A DNA stretch of 64,000 nt. It comes from Stenotrophomonas maltophilia R551-3 (GTDB lineage: Bacteria; Pseudomonadota; Gammaproteobacteria; Xanthomonadales; Xanthomonadaceae). Location: NCBI RefSeq assembly GCF_000020665.1, contig NC_011071.1, positions 4,441,001 through 4,505,000 of the forward strand, in the 5' to 3' direction. The notes beneath the pieces were generated by a model. It did no database searches. It saw only the letters and a list, made by a program, of their open reading frames with translations, and was not told where the DNA came from. Within the stretch, counting starts at the first letter, position 1; every line of letters begins with the position of its first letter. The position numbers and the translations under genes are program-made. Of this stretch, positions 45,140-55,455 are shown piece by piece.

Positions 45140-46920
45140 AGGTCCGCTCCGATGTTCAGGTACAGCTGGAACTGCGAATCCGGGTTGTTCAGGCCATGCG
45201 CGATATCCACGCGCACCGGCCCCACCGGCGACTTCCAGCGCACGCCGAAGCCAACGCCGGTGTGCAGATCGATGGTGTTGTCGAAGGCGCTGCCGGTATC
45301 GACGAACACCGCCGCGCCCCACGGACCGCCATTGAAGTAGTGCTCGTATTCGGCCGAGCCGATCACCAGGTTCTTGGCACCCAGCGCGTATTTGTCTGGT
45401 GCCGGGGTCCGCGGTCCGACTTCGCGATAGGCGTAGCCGCGGATGCTGCGGTCGCCACCGGCGAAGTAGCGCAGGCTGGGCGGCATCGCCACCAGATCGC
45501 TGGTCCAGGTGGTGCCACCTTCGCCGCGCAGGATCAGGCGGTTGCTTTCACCCACCGGGATGTACCAGCGCAGCACGGCGTTGGCCTGCACGAAGCTGGT
45601 ATCCGAGCCGGCGCCCTCGACGCCGGCACGCATTGTCGCGGTACCGCTGATGCCCTTGCGCGGGAACATTTCGTCGTCGACGTTGACGTAGTCGGCCACC
45701 ATCTGCGGGTAGACCAGCGTCGAGGTGTTGTAGACCGCGTCGGTGAACTCGGTACCCGAGGCATAGCGCCAGCGCTCACGCAGCGCGTTGATCGAGGCGA
45801 TCGCGGTCCAGTGCTCGTTGATCTCGCCGCTGCGGCTGGCGATCAGCTTGAAGTTGCGCAGGTCGATGTAATCGGTCTGCTCGTCATAGGCACTGGCTGC
45901 GAAGGTGTACCAGCCATCAAGCCACTTGAAGGCGGGAATACGGTAGCTGGTGACCAGGCTCTTGCGCCTCTGTGCATAGTCCAGCTGCGTGTTCATCTTG
46001 TGGCCGCGGTTGTTCAGCCACCGCCGCTCGATGCCACCGCGCACACCCGGGCCACTCTCGCTGCCGTAGCTCAGGCCGGCGGTGTAGATGGTGCGCTTGG
46101 CGCGGGTCAGCTTCACGTCCACCGGCACATCGCCGTTCTCGTCGGCCTGGTCCGGCCGCGGCTGGATGTCGATCACGCTGAAATAGTCCAGCTTGGTCAG
46201 CGACTCGCGCAGCCGGTCCAGCTTGCCCTCGTGGAAGTAACTGCCCTGGTCCCAGTAGACCAGCGGGTCGAACAGCTTGTCGACGAAGTAGTCCTGCTCG
46301 AAACGCACCGGGCCCATGTTGTAGCGGCGGCCGCTGTCCCAGGTCAGGTCGATGTCGGCAGCGTTGTCGGCACGGGTGATCTGCACCTGGCGCTGGGTGT
46401 AGTCGGCGTCGAAGTAACCGCGCTCGGCCAGGCGGCGGGTGACGGTGATCTTGCTGGCCTCGTACTGGGTATGCACGAAGCGCTGGCCCTTGCGCGGCTT
46501 GAACTTGGCCAGGTCGTCCTGCAGGTACTGGTCGTACATCGCCGGGCCGGTGATGTCGATGTGCTCGCGGCGCACGGTCACCGGGGTGCCCTTGTCGACA
46601 TGGATCAGCACGCGTACGTGCTCGTCCTCGCGCGGCGCCTCGACCTTGATCACCGGGTTGTAGTACCCGAACGGCTCCAGCGCCTGGCGGGTCTGCCGCT
46701 CGGCCTGGGACAGCAGGTACTCCAGGCGCGATTCGCCCTGTTCCTTGCCGATCGTGTCGTACAGCGACAGCGATTCCTGGATGTTCTCGATGATTGCGGC
46801 GTCGTCGCCCTTGTCCAATCCCTTGATGTCCACCTTGTCGATGGTGCCGCGCGCATGGGCCACGGAGGTGGCGGCCAGCGTCAGGACCATCAGCGGCAGG
46901 GCGTATTTCTTTGGCTGCAT
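45136..46920 (-). CDS. tamA: Outer-membrane assembly protein TamA
   Basis: 594 aa, starting MQPKKYALPLMVLTLAATSV; signal peptide cleaved after VAHA near residue 23. POTRA domains cover residues ~25-260 (VDIKGLDKGDDAAIIENIQE; RREHIDITGPAMYDQYLQDD), followed by the Omp85 16-strand barrel. LRYFAGGDRSIRGYAYREVGP is the L6 RGY signature, and the barrel ends NNPDSQFQLYLNIGADL. Together with TamB it forms the TAM complex in the outer membrane. A gene-poor 224-bp interval with one hairpin precedes it. Confidence 0.93.
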   Translation of the reverse strand: MQPKKYALPLMVLTLAATSVAHARGTIDKVDIKGLDKGDDAAIIENIQESLSLYDTIGKEQGESRLEYLLSQAERQTRQALEPFGYYNPVIKVEAPREDEHVRVLIHVDKGTPVTVRREHIDITGPAMYDQYLQDDLAKFKPRKGQRFVHTQYEASKITVTRRLAERGYFDADYTQRQVQITRADNAADIDLTWDSGRRYNMGPVRFEQDYFVDKLFDPLVYWDQGSYFHEGKLDRLRESLTKLDYFSVIDIQPRPDQADENGDVPVDVKLTRAKRTIYTAGLSYGSESGPGVRGGIERRWLNNRGHKMNTQLDYAQRRKSLVTSYRIPAFKWLDGWYTFAASAYDEQTDYIDLRNFKLIASRSGEINEHWTAIASINALRERWRYASGTEFTDAVYNTSTLVYPQMVADYVNVDDEMFPRKGISGTATMRAGVEGAGSDTSFVQANAVLRWYIPVGESNRLILRGEGGTTWTSDLVAMPPSLRYFAGGDRSIRGYAYREVGPRTPAPDKYALGAKNLVIGSAEYEHYFNGGPWGAAVFVDTGSAFDNTIDLHTGVGFGVRWKSPVGPVRVDIAHGLNNPDSQFQLYLNIGADL

Positions 46921-47110
46921 GCGGCACAGCATACCGACCGGAGGTGACGATGCGAAATGCATCACGTCATTGGGGATCGGTTGTTAAGTGGCGGTCAAAA
47001 TACGCGCCTTTGTGGCGATCATCGTGATCGCAGGGGAGGATGCCGGCATCGTGCCCGATGCCGGCAATGACCCCGATGGACATCCGCCGGCGATTGGGTG
47101 CGCGGGGCAA

Positions 47111-47134
47111 TGCCGGCCAGCGGCCGGCACTACC
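47111..47134. repeat. REP/SMAG hairpin, GTGCCGGCC stem type
   Basis: TGCCGGCC-AGC-GGCCGGCACTACC, 11 bp from the glyS stop. Confidence 0.8.
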
Positions 47135-47144
47135 GATACCGGCA

Positions 47145-49220
47145 TCAGCTCGACAGATGCTCGATCGCCGCCACCTTGCCCAGGCGCTCGCCCAGCATCG
47201 TCAGCAGCGCAAGACGATTGCCACGCAGCGCCAGATCGTCCGCATTGACCATCACCCCATCGAAGAAGGCATCGACCTGCTGGCGCAGCCGCGCCAGCCG
47301 TGCCAGCACGGCCACGTAGTCCTTCTGCTGCAGGCTGGTGCCGGTGTCGTCGATGGCCGCGGTGACCGCTTCGGCCAGCGCGCGCTCGGCGTCTTCCTGC
47401 AGCAGCGCCGGGTCGATCTGGCCCGGAATGTCGCCTTCGGCCTTGCGGAGGATGTTGCGGATGCGCTTGTTGGCCGCAGCCAGCGCCTCGGCTTCCGGCA
47501 ACGCCGCGAAGGTGCCGATCGCATCCAGGCGGCGGTCGAAGTCGTACAGCGAGGTCGGCTTCAGCTCGGCTACGGCGTTGAAGTGCGTGGCCGGCACGCC
47601 CTTGTCGCTGTAGTAGCCCTTCAGGCGGTCGAGGATGAAGTCGTACAGCTCGCCGACGTCGGCCTGCACGTTGCGCGCGGCCAGGCCGGCGTTGGCGCTG
47701 GCCAGCAACGCGCGCAGATCCAGCTCGAAACCGCTTTCGATGATCGTGCGAGCCAGGCCCAGCGCGTTGCGGCGCAGGGCGAACGGGTCCTTGTTGCCGG
47801 TCGGCTTCAGGCCTGCGGCGAAACCACCGGCCAGCGTGTCGACACGTTCAGCAATCGCCAGCACCTTGCCCAGCGGCGACAGTGCGATGTCGTCACCGCC
47901 GAAACGCGGCTGGTAGGCCTCGTCGATGGCCAGCGCCACCTCCTCCGCTTCGCCACCGGCCACAGCGTAGTGGCGGCCGGCGATGCCCTGCAGTTCCGGG
48001 AACTCGTTGACCATGCGCGACTGCAGGTCGTTCTTGGCCAACTGCGCGGCCCGCTTGGCCTGCGCGGCGTCGGCGCCGACCTGGGGGGCGATCACTTCGG
48101 CCAGGGCGGCCACGCGTGCCACCTTGTCGGCCACGCTGCCCAGCTTGGCCTGGTAGGTCACCGTCTTCAGGCCGTCACCCATCGACACCAGGCCCTGCTT
48201 CAGGTCCTCGTCGAAGAAGAACTTGGCATCGGCGAAGCGCGGGCGGATCACGCGCTCGTAGCCCTTGGCCACTTCGGCCACATCCTTCGATTCGATGTTG
48301 GCGATGCCGATGAACTTCTCTGTCAGCGTGCCGCTGTCATCCAGCACCGGGAAGAACTTCTGGTTGATCTCCATCGTTTCGATCAGCGCTTCCTGCGGCA
48401 CCGCCAGGAACGCGCGCTCGAAGCTGCACAGCACTGCAGACGGCCACTCGACCAGGTTCACCACCTGCTCCAGGTTGTCGTCGGTGATGCGGGCGCTGCC
48501 ACCGGCCTTGGCCGCGGCGGCCTCGACCTCGGCGACGATGCGCGCACGGCGTTCGCTCGGGTCGACCAGCACGAAGGCGGCGCGCAGGGCTTCAACGTAG
48601 TCCTGCGGCTGTGCCAGCGACACCGCCTGGTCGTGGTGGAAACGATGGCCACGGCTGACGCGACCGGCCTGCAGGCCGAACAACTCGGCTTCAACCACGT
48701 TGGCACCGTGCAGCAGCACCAGCCAATGCGCCGGGCGCGCAAAGCCCCAGGCGTGGTCGCCCCAGCGCATCGGCTTGGGAATCGGCATCGCCGCGATCGC
48801 CTCGCGCAGGATCTCCGGCAGCAGGCTGGCAGTGCTCGCGCCCGGGGTCACCGCGCGGTGCACGAAGCGCTCACCCTTGTTGTCGCTGGTCTTCTCCAGC
48901 GCGGTCCAATCGATCCCGGCCTTGGCGGCGAAGCCCTGCAGGGCCTTGGTCGGCAGGCCTTCGGCATCCAGCGCGATGTTCAGGTACGGGCCCAGCACTT
49001 CGCTGTGCTGTTCCGGCTGTTCCAGGCCAACGCCCGGCAGCAGCACGGCCAGGCGGCGCGGGGTCGACAGCGGGCGCGCATCGCCCAGTTCCAGTGCGAC
49101 GCCGCGCTTGCGCAGGCCGTCGACAACGCCATCGAAGAAGGCCTGGGCCAGGCCCGGCAGCGCCTTGACCGGCAGCTCTTCGGTGCCCAGTTCGATCAGC
49201 AGGGGGGACAGTTGGCTCAT
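47145..49220 (-). CDS. glyS: Glycyl-tRNA synthetase beta subunit
   Basis: 691 aa, starting [21 protein letters not shown], the GlyS signature. [22 protein letters not shown] lies in the C-terminal anticodon-binding-like region. Length fits (689 aa in E. coli). It pairs with GlyQ as alpha2-beta2 and is encoded 71 bp downstream of glyQ. Ribosome site AGGAT upstream. Confidence 0.96.
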   Translation of the reverse strand: MSQLSPLLIELGTEELPVKALPGLAQAFFDGVVDGLRKRGVALELGDARPLSTPRRLAVLLPGVGLEQPEQHSEVLGPYLNIALDAEGLPTKALQGFAAKAGIDWTALEKTSDNKGERFVHRAVTPGASTASLLPEILREAIAAMPIPKPMRWGDHAWGFARPAHWLVLLHGANVVEAELFGLQAGRVSRGHRFHHDQAVSLAQPQDYVEALRAAFVLVDPSERRARIVAEVEAAAAKAGGSARITDDNLEQVVNLVEWPSAVLCSFERAFLAVPQEALIETMEINQKFFPVLDDSGTLTEKFIGIANIESKDVAEVAKGYERVIRPRFADAKFFFDEDLKQGLVSMGDGLKTVTYQAKLGSVADKVARVAALAEVIAPQVGADAAQAKRAAQLAKNDLQSRMVNEFPELQGIAGRHYAVAGGEAEEVALAIDEAYQPRFGGDDIALSPLGKVLAIAERVDTLAGGFAAGLKPTGNKDPFALRRNALGLARTIIESGFELDLRALLASANAGLAARNVQADVGELYDFILDRLKGYYSDKGVPATHFNAVAELKPTSLYDFDRRLDAIGTFAALPEAEALAAANKRIRNILRKAEGDIPGQIDPALLQEDAERALAEAVTAAIDDTGTSLQQKDYVAVLARLARLRQQVDAFFDGVMVNADDLALRGNRLALLTMLGERLGKVAAIEHLSS

Positions 49221-49291
49221 CGTTTCAATCCTGTGGTGGGGGTGCAGCGCGCGACGCGTCCGGCGCCCCGGAGTAAGGGGGAGAGCGGCCG

Positions 49292-50203
49292 TCAGGCCTT
49301 CTTCGCGCCCGGGAAGCCCAGCTTCTCGCGCTGCTCGTAGTACGCCTTGGCCACCGCCTGGGCCAGCGCGCGCACGCGCAGGATGTAGCGCTGGCGCTCG
49401 GTCACGCTGATCGCGCGGCGCGCATCCAGCAGGTTGAAGGTGTGGCTGGCCTTCATCACCTGCTCGTAGGCCGGCAGCGGCAGGTTCACTTCCACCAGCT
49501 TCTGCGCTTCACGTTCGCAGGCATCGAAACGGTGGAACATCTCTTCCACGTCGGCGTATTCGAAGTTGTAGGTGCTCTGCTCCACCTCGTTCTGGTGGTA
49601 GACGTCGCCGTAGGTCACCGGCTGGCCGTCCGGGCCGTAGGTCCAGACCAGGTCGTAGACGTTGTCGCAGTTCTGCAGGTACATGCACAGGCGCTCGAGA
49701 CCGTAGGTGATCTCGCCCAGCACCGGGCGGCACTCCAGGCCACCAGCCTGCTGGAAGTAGGTGAACTGGGTCACCTCCATGCCGTTGAGCCAGACTTCCC
49801 AGCCCAGGCCCCAGGCGCCCAGCGTCGGCGATTCCCAGTTGTCCTCGACGAAACGCAGGTCGTGCACCAGCGGATCGATGCCCAGTGCCTTCAGCGAATC
49901 CAGGTACAGCTGCTGGATGTTGTCCGGCGCCGGCTTCATCGCCACCTGGTACTGGTAGTAGCGCTGCAGGCGGTTCGGGTTCTCGCCGTAGCGGCCGTCG
50001 GTCGGGCGGCGCGAGGGCTGCACGTAGGCCGCGTTCCAGCTCTCCGGACCGATCGCACGCAGGAAGGTGGCCGGGTGGAAGGTACCGGCGCCCACCTCCA
50101 GGTCGAGCGGCTGGATGAGCACGCAGCCCTGCTGGGCCCAGAACTGGTTCAGGGTCTGGATCAGGCCCTGGAAAGTGATCGGAACGGTCGGGGTCGCGGA
50201 CAT
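49292..50203 (-). CDS. glyQ: Glycyl-tRNA synthetase alpha subunit
   Basis: 303 aa. [37 protein letters not shown] (class II motif 2 region) and [20 protein letters not shown] are the GlyQ hallmarks. Catalytic subunit charging tRNA-Gly. First gene of glyQ-glyS, divergent from the GspE-like gene across 83 bp. Confidence 0.97.
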   Translation of the reverse strand: MSATPTVPITFQGLIQTLNQFWAQQGCVLIQPLDLEVGAGTFHPATFLRAIGPESWNAAYVQPSRRPTDGRYGENPNRLQRYYQYQVAMKPAPDNIQQLYLDSLKALGIDPLVHDLRFVEDNWESPTLGAWGLGWEVWLNGMEVTQFTYFQQAGGLECRPVLGEITYGLERLCMYLQNCDNVYDLVWTYGPDGQPVTYGDVYHQNEVEQSTYNFEYADVEEMFHRFDACEREAQKLVEVNLPLPAYEQVMKASHTFNLLDARRAISVTERQRYILRVRALAQAVAKAYYEQREKLGFPGAKKA

Positions 50204-50286
50204 GCGTACGAGTCTTGGCCGGCAAGGGGGTGCGCTAGTATAGCGGCCGACCTGCGGGGCATTCCGTACCCGGGAGGAGCAGGCAG

Positions 50287-52122
50287 ATGGAACATCGGCT
50301 GCCGGTGGGCACGCCCGGCGAGGCTGGCGGCGTACCGCTGCCGTGGGGTCGCCTGCAGTTCGAACAGGTGGGCGCGGCCCTGATCGCTGATGGCCTGGTG
50401 GCCGAGCAGGAGCGCGAACGCATGCGGTTTTCCGCACAAGGCGCGCGCAATGCCAGTGAAGTGCACCCGCTGGTGCTGCTGTCCAACCTCAAGCTGGCGG
50501 CCAGCGGCGGCGGCGAACTGACCCTGGAACGCCTCACCGAGTGGCTGGCGCGGCGCACCAGCAGCCGCTACCTGCGTATCGATCCGACCCGGGTCGACGT
50601 TGCCGCCGTCACCGCACTGGTCTCGCATGCCTATGCACGCCGCCACCGCTTCCTGCCGCTGGCGGTGGATGCCGAGCGCGTGCTGGTGGCCACCAGCGAG
50701 CCGCTGGTGCAGGAATGGCGCCGTGACCTGCAGCACCTGACCCGGCGCCGCATCGAACTGGCGGTGGTCAACCCGCTGGACCTGCACCGCTACACCATGG
50801 AGTTCTACGGGGTGACCCGTTCGGTGCGCGGCGCCCGAGGCGACGTGCGTGGCGAAGCCAATACCACCCTGCCCAGCTTCGAACAGCTGGTGGAGCTGGG
50901 CCGCACCGGCGACGTCAACGCCGACGACCAGCACATCGTGCATATCGTCGACTGGCTGCTGCAGTACGCCTACGAGCAGCGCGCGTCGGACATCCACCTG
51001 GAGCCACGCCGCGAAATGGGGCGCATGCGCTTCCGCATCGACGGCGTGCTGCACAAGGTGTTCGAGGTACCGCCGGCGGTGATGACCGCGGTGGTCAGCC
51101 GCATCAAGGTGCTCGGCCGCATGGACCTGGCCGAACGCCGGCGCCCGCAGGATGGCCGCATCAAGACCCGTTCGCCGGGCGGCCGCGAGGTCGAGATGCG
51201 CCTGTCGACCATGCCCACCGCCTTCGGCGAGAAGTGCGTGATGCGCATCTTCGACCCCGATGCCGCGTTCAAGAGCATCGACCAGCTCGGTTTCAGCCCG
51301 CAGGAGGCGGCGGGCTGGAATGCACTGGTCGAACGCCCGCACGGCATCGTGCTGGTGACCGGCCCGACCGGCTCGGGCAAGACCACCACCCTGTATTCGA
51401 CGCTGAAGCGCCTGGCCACGCCGGACGTGAACGTGTGCACGGTGGAGGACCCGATCGAGATGATCGCGCCCGAGTTCAACCAGATGCAGGTGCAGACCAA
51501 TATCGACCTGGACTTCGCCAGCGGCGTGCGCACCCTGCTGCGGCAGGACCCGGACATCATCATGATCGGCGAGATCCGCGACCTGGAAACCGCGCAGATG
51601 GCGGTGCAGGCCTCGCTGACCGGCCATCTGGTGCTGTCCACCCTGCATACCAACGACGCGCCCTCGGCGGTCACCCGCCTGCTCGACCTGGGCGTGCCGC
51701 ACTACCTGCTGGCCAGCACCCTCAACGGCATCCTTGCCCAGCGCCTGGTGCGCACGCTGTGCCCGCACTGCAAGCAACCGCACAGCTTCGGCGCGGCCGA
51801 TTGGGCGGTGCTGGCTGATAGCCATGCTGCATATCCAGATGCCGCCACGCCCTGTCGGCCGGTCGGTTGCCTGGAGTGCCGGCGCACCGGATTCCTCGGC
51901 CGCATCGGCCTGTATGAGTTGCTGCCATTGGGTTCGCGGCTGCGCGGGCAGATCCGCGCCGACATGGATCTGGCCGGTTTCACCCGCGCCGCGCGGGCTG
52001 AAGGGCTGCGAACCCTGCGTCAGGCCGGGCTTGAAAAGGTGGCGCAGGGGCTGACTACAATCGAGGAAGTCCTGTCAGTCCTGCCGCCCCCGGATGAACC
52101 CAGCCCCATTCCTGATCCTTGA
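50287..52122 (+). CDS. GspE/PilB-family secretion or pilus ATPase (orphan)
   Basis: 611 aa. An N-terminal N1E/MshEN-like domain (residues ~20-190) is followed by the type II/IV secretion ATPase: Walker [11 protein letters not shown] (near residue 358), Asp box with TVEDPIEM, Walker [16 protein letters not shown], His box [11 protein letters not shown], and a tetra-cysteine zinc site (CPHCKQ ... CLEC) near residues 494-535. It powers a type II secretion or type IV pilus machine, but no other component is in the window, so the partner system is elsewhere. The 3' end overlaps the next gene by 29 nt. Confidence 0.9.
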   Translation: MEHRLPVGTPGEAGGVPLPWGRLQFEQVGAALIADGLVAEQERERMRFSAQGARNASEVHPLVLLSNLKLAASGGGELTLERLTEWLARRTSSRYLRIDPTRVDVAAVTALVSHAYARRHRFLPLAVDAERVLVATSEPLVQEWRRDLQHLTRRRIELAVVNPLDLHRYTMEFYGVTRSVRGARGDVRGEANTTLPSFEQLVELGRTGDVNADDQHIVHIVDWLLQYAYEQRASDIHLEPRREMGRMRFRIDGVLHKVFEVPPAVMTAVVSRIKVLGRMDLAERRRPQDGRIKTRSPGGREVEMRLSTMPTAFGEKCVMRIFDPDAAFKSIDQLGFSPQEAAGWNALVERPHGIVLVTGPTGSGKTTTLYSTLKRLATPDVNVCTVEDPIEMIAPEFNQMQVQTNIDLDFASGVRTLLRQDPDIIMIGEIRDLETAQMAVQASLTGHLVLSTLHTNDAPSAVTRLLDLGVPHYLLASTLNGILAQRLVRTLCPHCKQPHSFGAADWAVLADSHAAYPDAATPCRPVGCLECRRTGFLGRIGLYELLPLGSRLRGQIRADMDLAGFTRAARAEGLRTLRQAGLEKVAQGLTTIEEVLSVLPPPDEPSPIPDP

Positions 52123-52840
52123 AACCGGCCGCCCGGTGCCGTCACTGCGCCGCTACGGGCGCTTCCCGCACTGGATCCGCGTTGCCGCCGGGCTGGAAGA
52201 GCACGAGACGGTGGTGGTCGATGTCGAACACGGTGGTGACCTGCCCGACCCGCATGCCTTCGCCGGCGTGCTGGTGACCGGCTCGGCTGCCTTCGTCACC
52301 GACCATGCCGAATGGAGCGAGCGCAGTGCAGCGTGGCTGCGCCAGACCGCCCACGACGACCTGCCGGTGTTCGGCATCTGCTACGGCCACCAGCTGCTGG
52401 CGCACGCGCTGGGCGGCGAGGTGGCCTATAACCCGGCCGGCCGCGAGTCCGGCACGATCGAGCTGGAACTGCAGCCGCAGGCCGCGCAGGACCCGTTGTT
52501 CCAGGGCCTGCCGCAGCATTTCGCCGCCCATGCCACCCACCTGCAGACGGTGCTGCGCGCGCCGGACGGTGCCGAGGTACTGGCGCGCTCTCCGCTGGAC
52601 GGCTGCCATGCCTTCCGCTGGGGGCGCCAGGCCTGGGGCGTGCAGTTCCATCCCGAGTTCGCCACCCACCACATGCGCGGCTACGTGCGTGCCCGCGCCG
52701 ACTGCATCGGCCGCCACGGCGGCTGCGCCCGCAGCATCGAGCGTGCGGTCAGTGCCGCACCGCTGGCCCGCCAGCTGTTGCGCCGCTTCGTCCGCCAGGC
52801 GCGGCTGTCTTCAGCCCAGCCGGCGACAAAACAGGGATAA
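52094..52840 (+). CDS. Class I glutamine amidotransferase (GuaA-N/YfeJ-like)
   Basis: 248 aa, starting [20 protein letters not shown]. Nucleophile Cys in FGICYGHQLLAHALGG (near residue 95), and the His-Glu pair in GVQFHPEFATHHM (near 183). This is the stand-alone GATase1 group related to the GMP synthase glutaminase domain; ammonia acceptor unknown. Its start lies within the 3' end of the ATPase gene in another frame, which favours coupled translation. Confidence 0.85.
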   Translation: MNPAPFLILETGRPVPSLRRYGRFPHWIRVAAGLEEHETVVVDVEHGGDLPDPHAFAGVLVTGSAAFVTDHAEWSERSAAWLRQTAHDDLPVFGICYGHQLLAHALGGEVAYNPAGRESGTIELELQPQAAQDPLFQGLPQHFAAHATHLQTVLRAPDGAEVLARSPLDGCHAFRWGRQAWGVQFHPEFATHHMRGYVRARADCIGRHGGCARSIERAVSAAPLARQLLRRFVRQARLSSAQPATKQG

Positions 52841-52885
52841 TCGGCGGCACGGGTGACTGCCCGGCCCCCTTTCTGTCCCTCCCGG

Positions 52886-53803
52886 ATGTCCATGAAAGAG
52901 ATTCGCAAGCTGCCGGCCTCGGCGGGCGCTCAATGGTTGCTCGATACGTTCTCCCTGTACCGGCGTGCGCCGCTGCAGCTGGCCCGGATCGGCCTGACCT
53001 GGCTGCTGGTGAGCTGGGTGGTGACCCTGCTGTCGACGCTGATTCCCGGTGCCGCCGGCATGGCCGTGCAGCTGATGACCCTGGCCATTTCGCCGATCAT
53101 GTTCGGCGGCATGCTCTATGCCGTGGGCGAGATCGACGAAGGCCGCCCGGGCCTGGCCTCGCACCTGCTGCAGCCGATCCGCGACCACCGCGTCAGCCAC
53201 CTGCTGGTGCCGCTGGCGATCCAGGTGCTGGCGGTGCTGCTGCTGGGCGCACTGTTGTTCATGATGATCGGCCGCGAGGGCTTCACCGCCTTCAGCGAGG
53301 TCATGACCAAGATGGAAGAAATCAGCCGCAGCGGCCAGCAGATCAAGCCGGACGACGCGGCCGCACTGGTCGCCAACCTGCCGGCCAAGCGCATCGCGCT
53401 GTGGATGCTGCTGGTGTTCCTGAGCGCGGTGGCGCTGTCGCTGGCGATGTTCACCCAGCCGGCGCTGGTGGTGTTCGACAAGCAGAGCGGCATGCATGCG
53501 CTGCGCCTGAGCCTGCAGGGCTGCATCGAGAACATCGGCGCGATGTTCGTGTTCGCCGCGCTCGGCCTGATCGCCGCGTTCTGCATGTACATCCTGTTCG
53601 TGATCGTGATCCAGGTCGCGATGCTGATCGGTGGCCCGCTCGCCGCGGCCTTCATCGCCCAGCTGGTGCTGACCACGGTGCTGATGCCGCTGTATGTCGG
53701 CGCGGTCTACGCTGCGTGGAAGCAGATGTTCGTGCACCGCGGCAGCCGCGCGGCCCCGCCGATTCCGACCACGCCGACCTCGAGCGACGTGTTCCACGCC
53801 TGA
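52886..53803 (+). CDS. BPSS1780-family inner-membrane protein
   Basis: 305 aa from MSMKEIRKLPASAGAQWLLD; MKEI at 52892 is the alternative start. About six membrane helices, e.g. residues ~30-50, ~55-80, ~105-125, ~175-195, ~215-265. SAGAQWLLDTFSLYRRAPLQLARIG is characteristic of the BPSS1780 family. Function unknown. It follows the amidotransferase by 45 bp on the same strand. Confidence 0.8.
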   Translation: MSMKEIRKLPASAGAQWLLDTFSLYRRAPLQLARIGLTWLLVSWVVTLLSTLIPGAAGMAVQLMTLAISPIMFGGMLYAVGEIDEGRPGLASHLLQPIRDHRVSHLLVPLAIQVLAVLLLGALLFMMIGREGFTAFSEVMTKMEEISRSGQQIKPDDAAALVANLPAKRIALWMLLVFLSAVALSLAMFTQPALVVFDKQSGMHALRLSLQGCIENIGAMFVFAALGLIAAFCMYILFVIVIQVAMLIGGPLAAAFIAQLVLTTVLMPLYVGAVYAAWKQMFVHRGSRAAPPIPTTPTSSDVFHA

Positions 53804-53816
53804 CGGTCGCTCAACG

Positions 53817-53889
53817 GTAGCGCCGGGCCATGCCCGGCGGGCGGCATCGCATCGAGAACCAAGACACGCCGGGCACGGCCCGGCGCTAC
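53817..53889. repeat. REP/SMAG inverted pair, CGCCGGGC stem type
   Basis: GTAGCGCCGGGC-CAT-GCCCGGCG and CGCCGGGC-ACG-GCCCGGCGCTAC between the converging BPSS1780 and tatC genes. This is a fourth stem class. Confidence 0.87.
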
Positions 53890-53893
53890 CGCA

Positions 53894-54643
53894 TCAGGCG
53901 GCGGGTTTCTTCACTACCGACGACGGCACCAGCCAGCGTGCGGCGTGGATGCCCAGTTCGTAGAGCAGGCACATCGGGATCGCCAGCATCAGCTGCGAGA
54001 CCACGTCCGGCGGGGTCAGCACCGCCGCCACCACGAAGATGCCGACGATCGCGTAACCGCGGCCTTCCTTGAACTGCTGCGGCGTCACCCAGCCCAGCAG
54101 CACCAGGATCACCATCGCCACCGGCAGTTCGAAACTGCCGCCGAAAGCGAAGAAGATCGCCAGCACGAAGTCCAGGTAGGCGTTCGCATCCGGAGTGATC
54201 GCGATCACGTCCGGGCTGAAGGTGGTCAGGAAGTGGAACACCGCCGGCAGCACCAGGAAGTAGGCGAAGGCACAGCCGGCGTAGAACAGCAGCACCGACG
54301 ACACCAGCAACGGCACCGCCAGGCGCTTCTCGCGCGCGTACAGGCCCGGGGCGACGAACGCCCACAGCTGGTACAGCAGCCACGGCACCGCCACGAACAG
54401 GGCGACGAAGAAGGTCAACTTCAGCGGGGCGAAGAAGGCGCCGGCGGGGTTGGTGGCGATCATCGTCTGCCCGTTCGGCAGCTGCGAGACCAGCGGTTCG
54501 GCCAAGGCGTTGTACAGCTTCTGGGTGAATGGCAGCAGGCCCAGCAGCACTACGCCCAGGCCCAGCAGCGCGCGTACCAGGCGTCCGCGCAGTTCCACCA
54601 GATGTTCGACCAGCGAGCTTTCGCCGAAGTCCTGTTCACTCAT
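53894..54643 (-). CDS. tatC: Sec-independent translocase subunit TatC
   Basis: 249 aa with six membrane helices. SLVEHLVELRGRLVRALLGLG at the N-terminus and the FAYFLVLPAVFHFLTTFSPD segment are TatC signatures. It binds twin-arginine signal peptides with TatB. It starts inside the tatB stop (ATGA overlap). Confidence 0.96.
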   Translation of the reverse strand: MSEQDFGESSLVEHLVELRGRLVRALLGLGVVLLGLLPFTQKLYNALAEPLVSQLPNGQTMIATNPAGAFFAPLKLTFFVALFVAVPWLLYQLWAFVAPGLYAREKRLAVPLLVSSVLLFYAGCAFAYFLVLPAVFHFLTTFSPDVIAITPDANAYLDFVLAIFFAFGGSFELPVAMVILVLLGWVTPQQFKEGRGYAIVGIFVVAAVLTPPDVVSQLMLAIPMCLLYELGIHAARWLVPSSVVKKPAA

Positions 54644-55137
54644 GGATGACGCTCCGTGCTCTGCGTCGGCGGCGTCGGGCCGGCTTCAGCGGACGTGGCA
54701 GGAACGGCCCCTGAAGAAACAACGCCTTCCGTAGCAGCCGTGGTCGAAACCGGTCCGCTGTCCTGTGCCGGCGCATCGGTCTCGGACGGCTGGCTCAGGT
54801 GTGGCGGCAGATCCGCCTGTGCGGGTGTACGCACCTCCTGCACAAGGTCATCGCCCTGCTGCTGCGCCTGCTGCGCTTCGCGGCGGATTGCTTCACCGCT
54901 GGCACGCAACTGGTTCTCGGTGTCCTGCATGCCCTGGCGCACGTCCTGCATCTGCCGCTTGATGTCCTCGGCCTGCAGTTCGCGCTCCAGTTCCTGTTTC
55001 ACCGAATCCCACTGATTGCGGGCACGACGTACCCACAGGCCGGCAAAGCGGGCCGCCTTGGGCAGGCGCTCAGGACCGAGCACCACCAGGGCAACCACCG
55101 CAATCACCAGCAGTTCGCTGAAGCCGATATCAAACAC
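54640..55137 (-). CDS. tatB: Sec-independent translocase subunit TatB
   Basis: 165 aa. MFDIGFSELLVIAVVALVVL, then GPERLPKAARFAGLWVRRAR: one membrane helix, the Gly-Pro hinge and an amphipathic helix. The tail is long, Gln/Pro/Thr-rich and low-complexity (residues ~90-165). With TatC it forms the receptor complex for folded proteins. Confidence 0.95.
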   Translation of the reverse strand: MFDIGFSELLVIAVVALVVLGPERLPKAARFAGLWVRRARNQWDSVKQELERELQAEDIKRQMQDVRQGMQDTENQLRASGEAIRREAQQAQQQGDDLVQEVRTPAQADLPPHLSQPSETDAPAQDSGPVSTTAATEGVVSSGAVPATSAEAGPTPPTQSTERHP

Positions 55138-55152
55138 CGCAACCGCTCCGGA

Positions 55153-55380
55153 TCAGCGTGGGGTGCGGTCGTGCTCGTCCTGCGCGGTGCGCGAGGCATC
55201 CTGGCTGCGCGATTCATCGCCCAGCTGCGCGTTCGGCTTGTCCTCGTCGCGCATGCCCTTCTTGAATTCCTTGACCGCCGAACCGAGATCCTTGGCGCCG
55301 CTGGTCAGGCGCTTGGTGCCGAACACCAGCAGGACGATGGCCAGCACGACCAACCAATGCCAGATGCTGAAACTGCCCAT
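55153..55380 (-). CDS. tatA: Sec-independent translocase subunit TatA
   Basis: 75 aa from [20 protein letters not shown], with the FGTKRL hinge and an amphipathic helix ([13 protein letters not shown]). It forms the translocation pore. First gene of tatABC, 15 bp before tatB. An upstream in-frame start at 55419 would add 13 residues not seen in the family. Confidence 0.95.
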   Translation of the reverse strand: MGSFSIWHWLVVLAIVLLVFGTKRLTSGAKDLGSAVKEFKKGMRDEDKPNAQLGDESRSQDASRTAQDEHDRTPR

Positions 55381-55455
55381 AAAGACGCTCGTTACGTTAG
55401 TGATCAGGCTGTCGAGCATAGCGCACCGGGTGTTAGCCGGCGCGCGTGACGAAAG

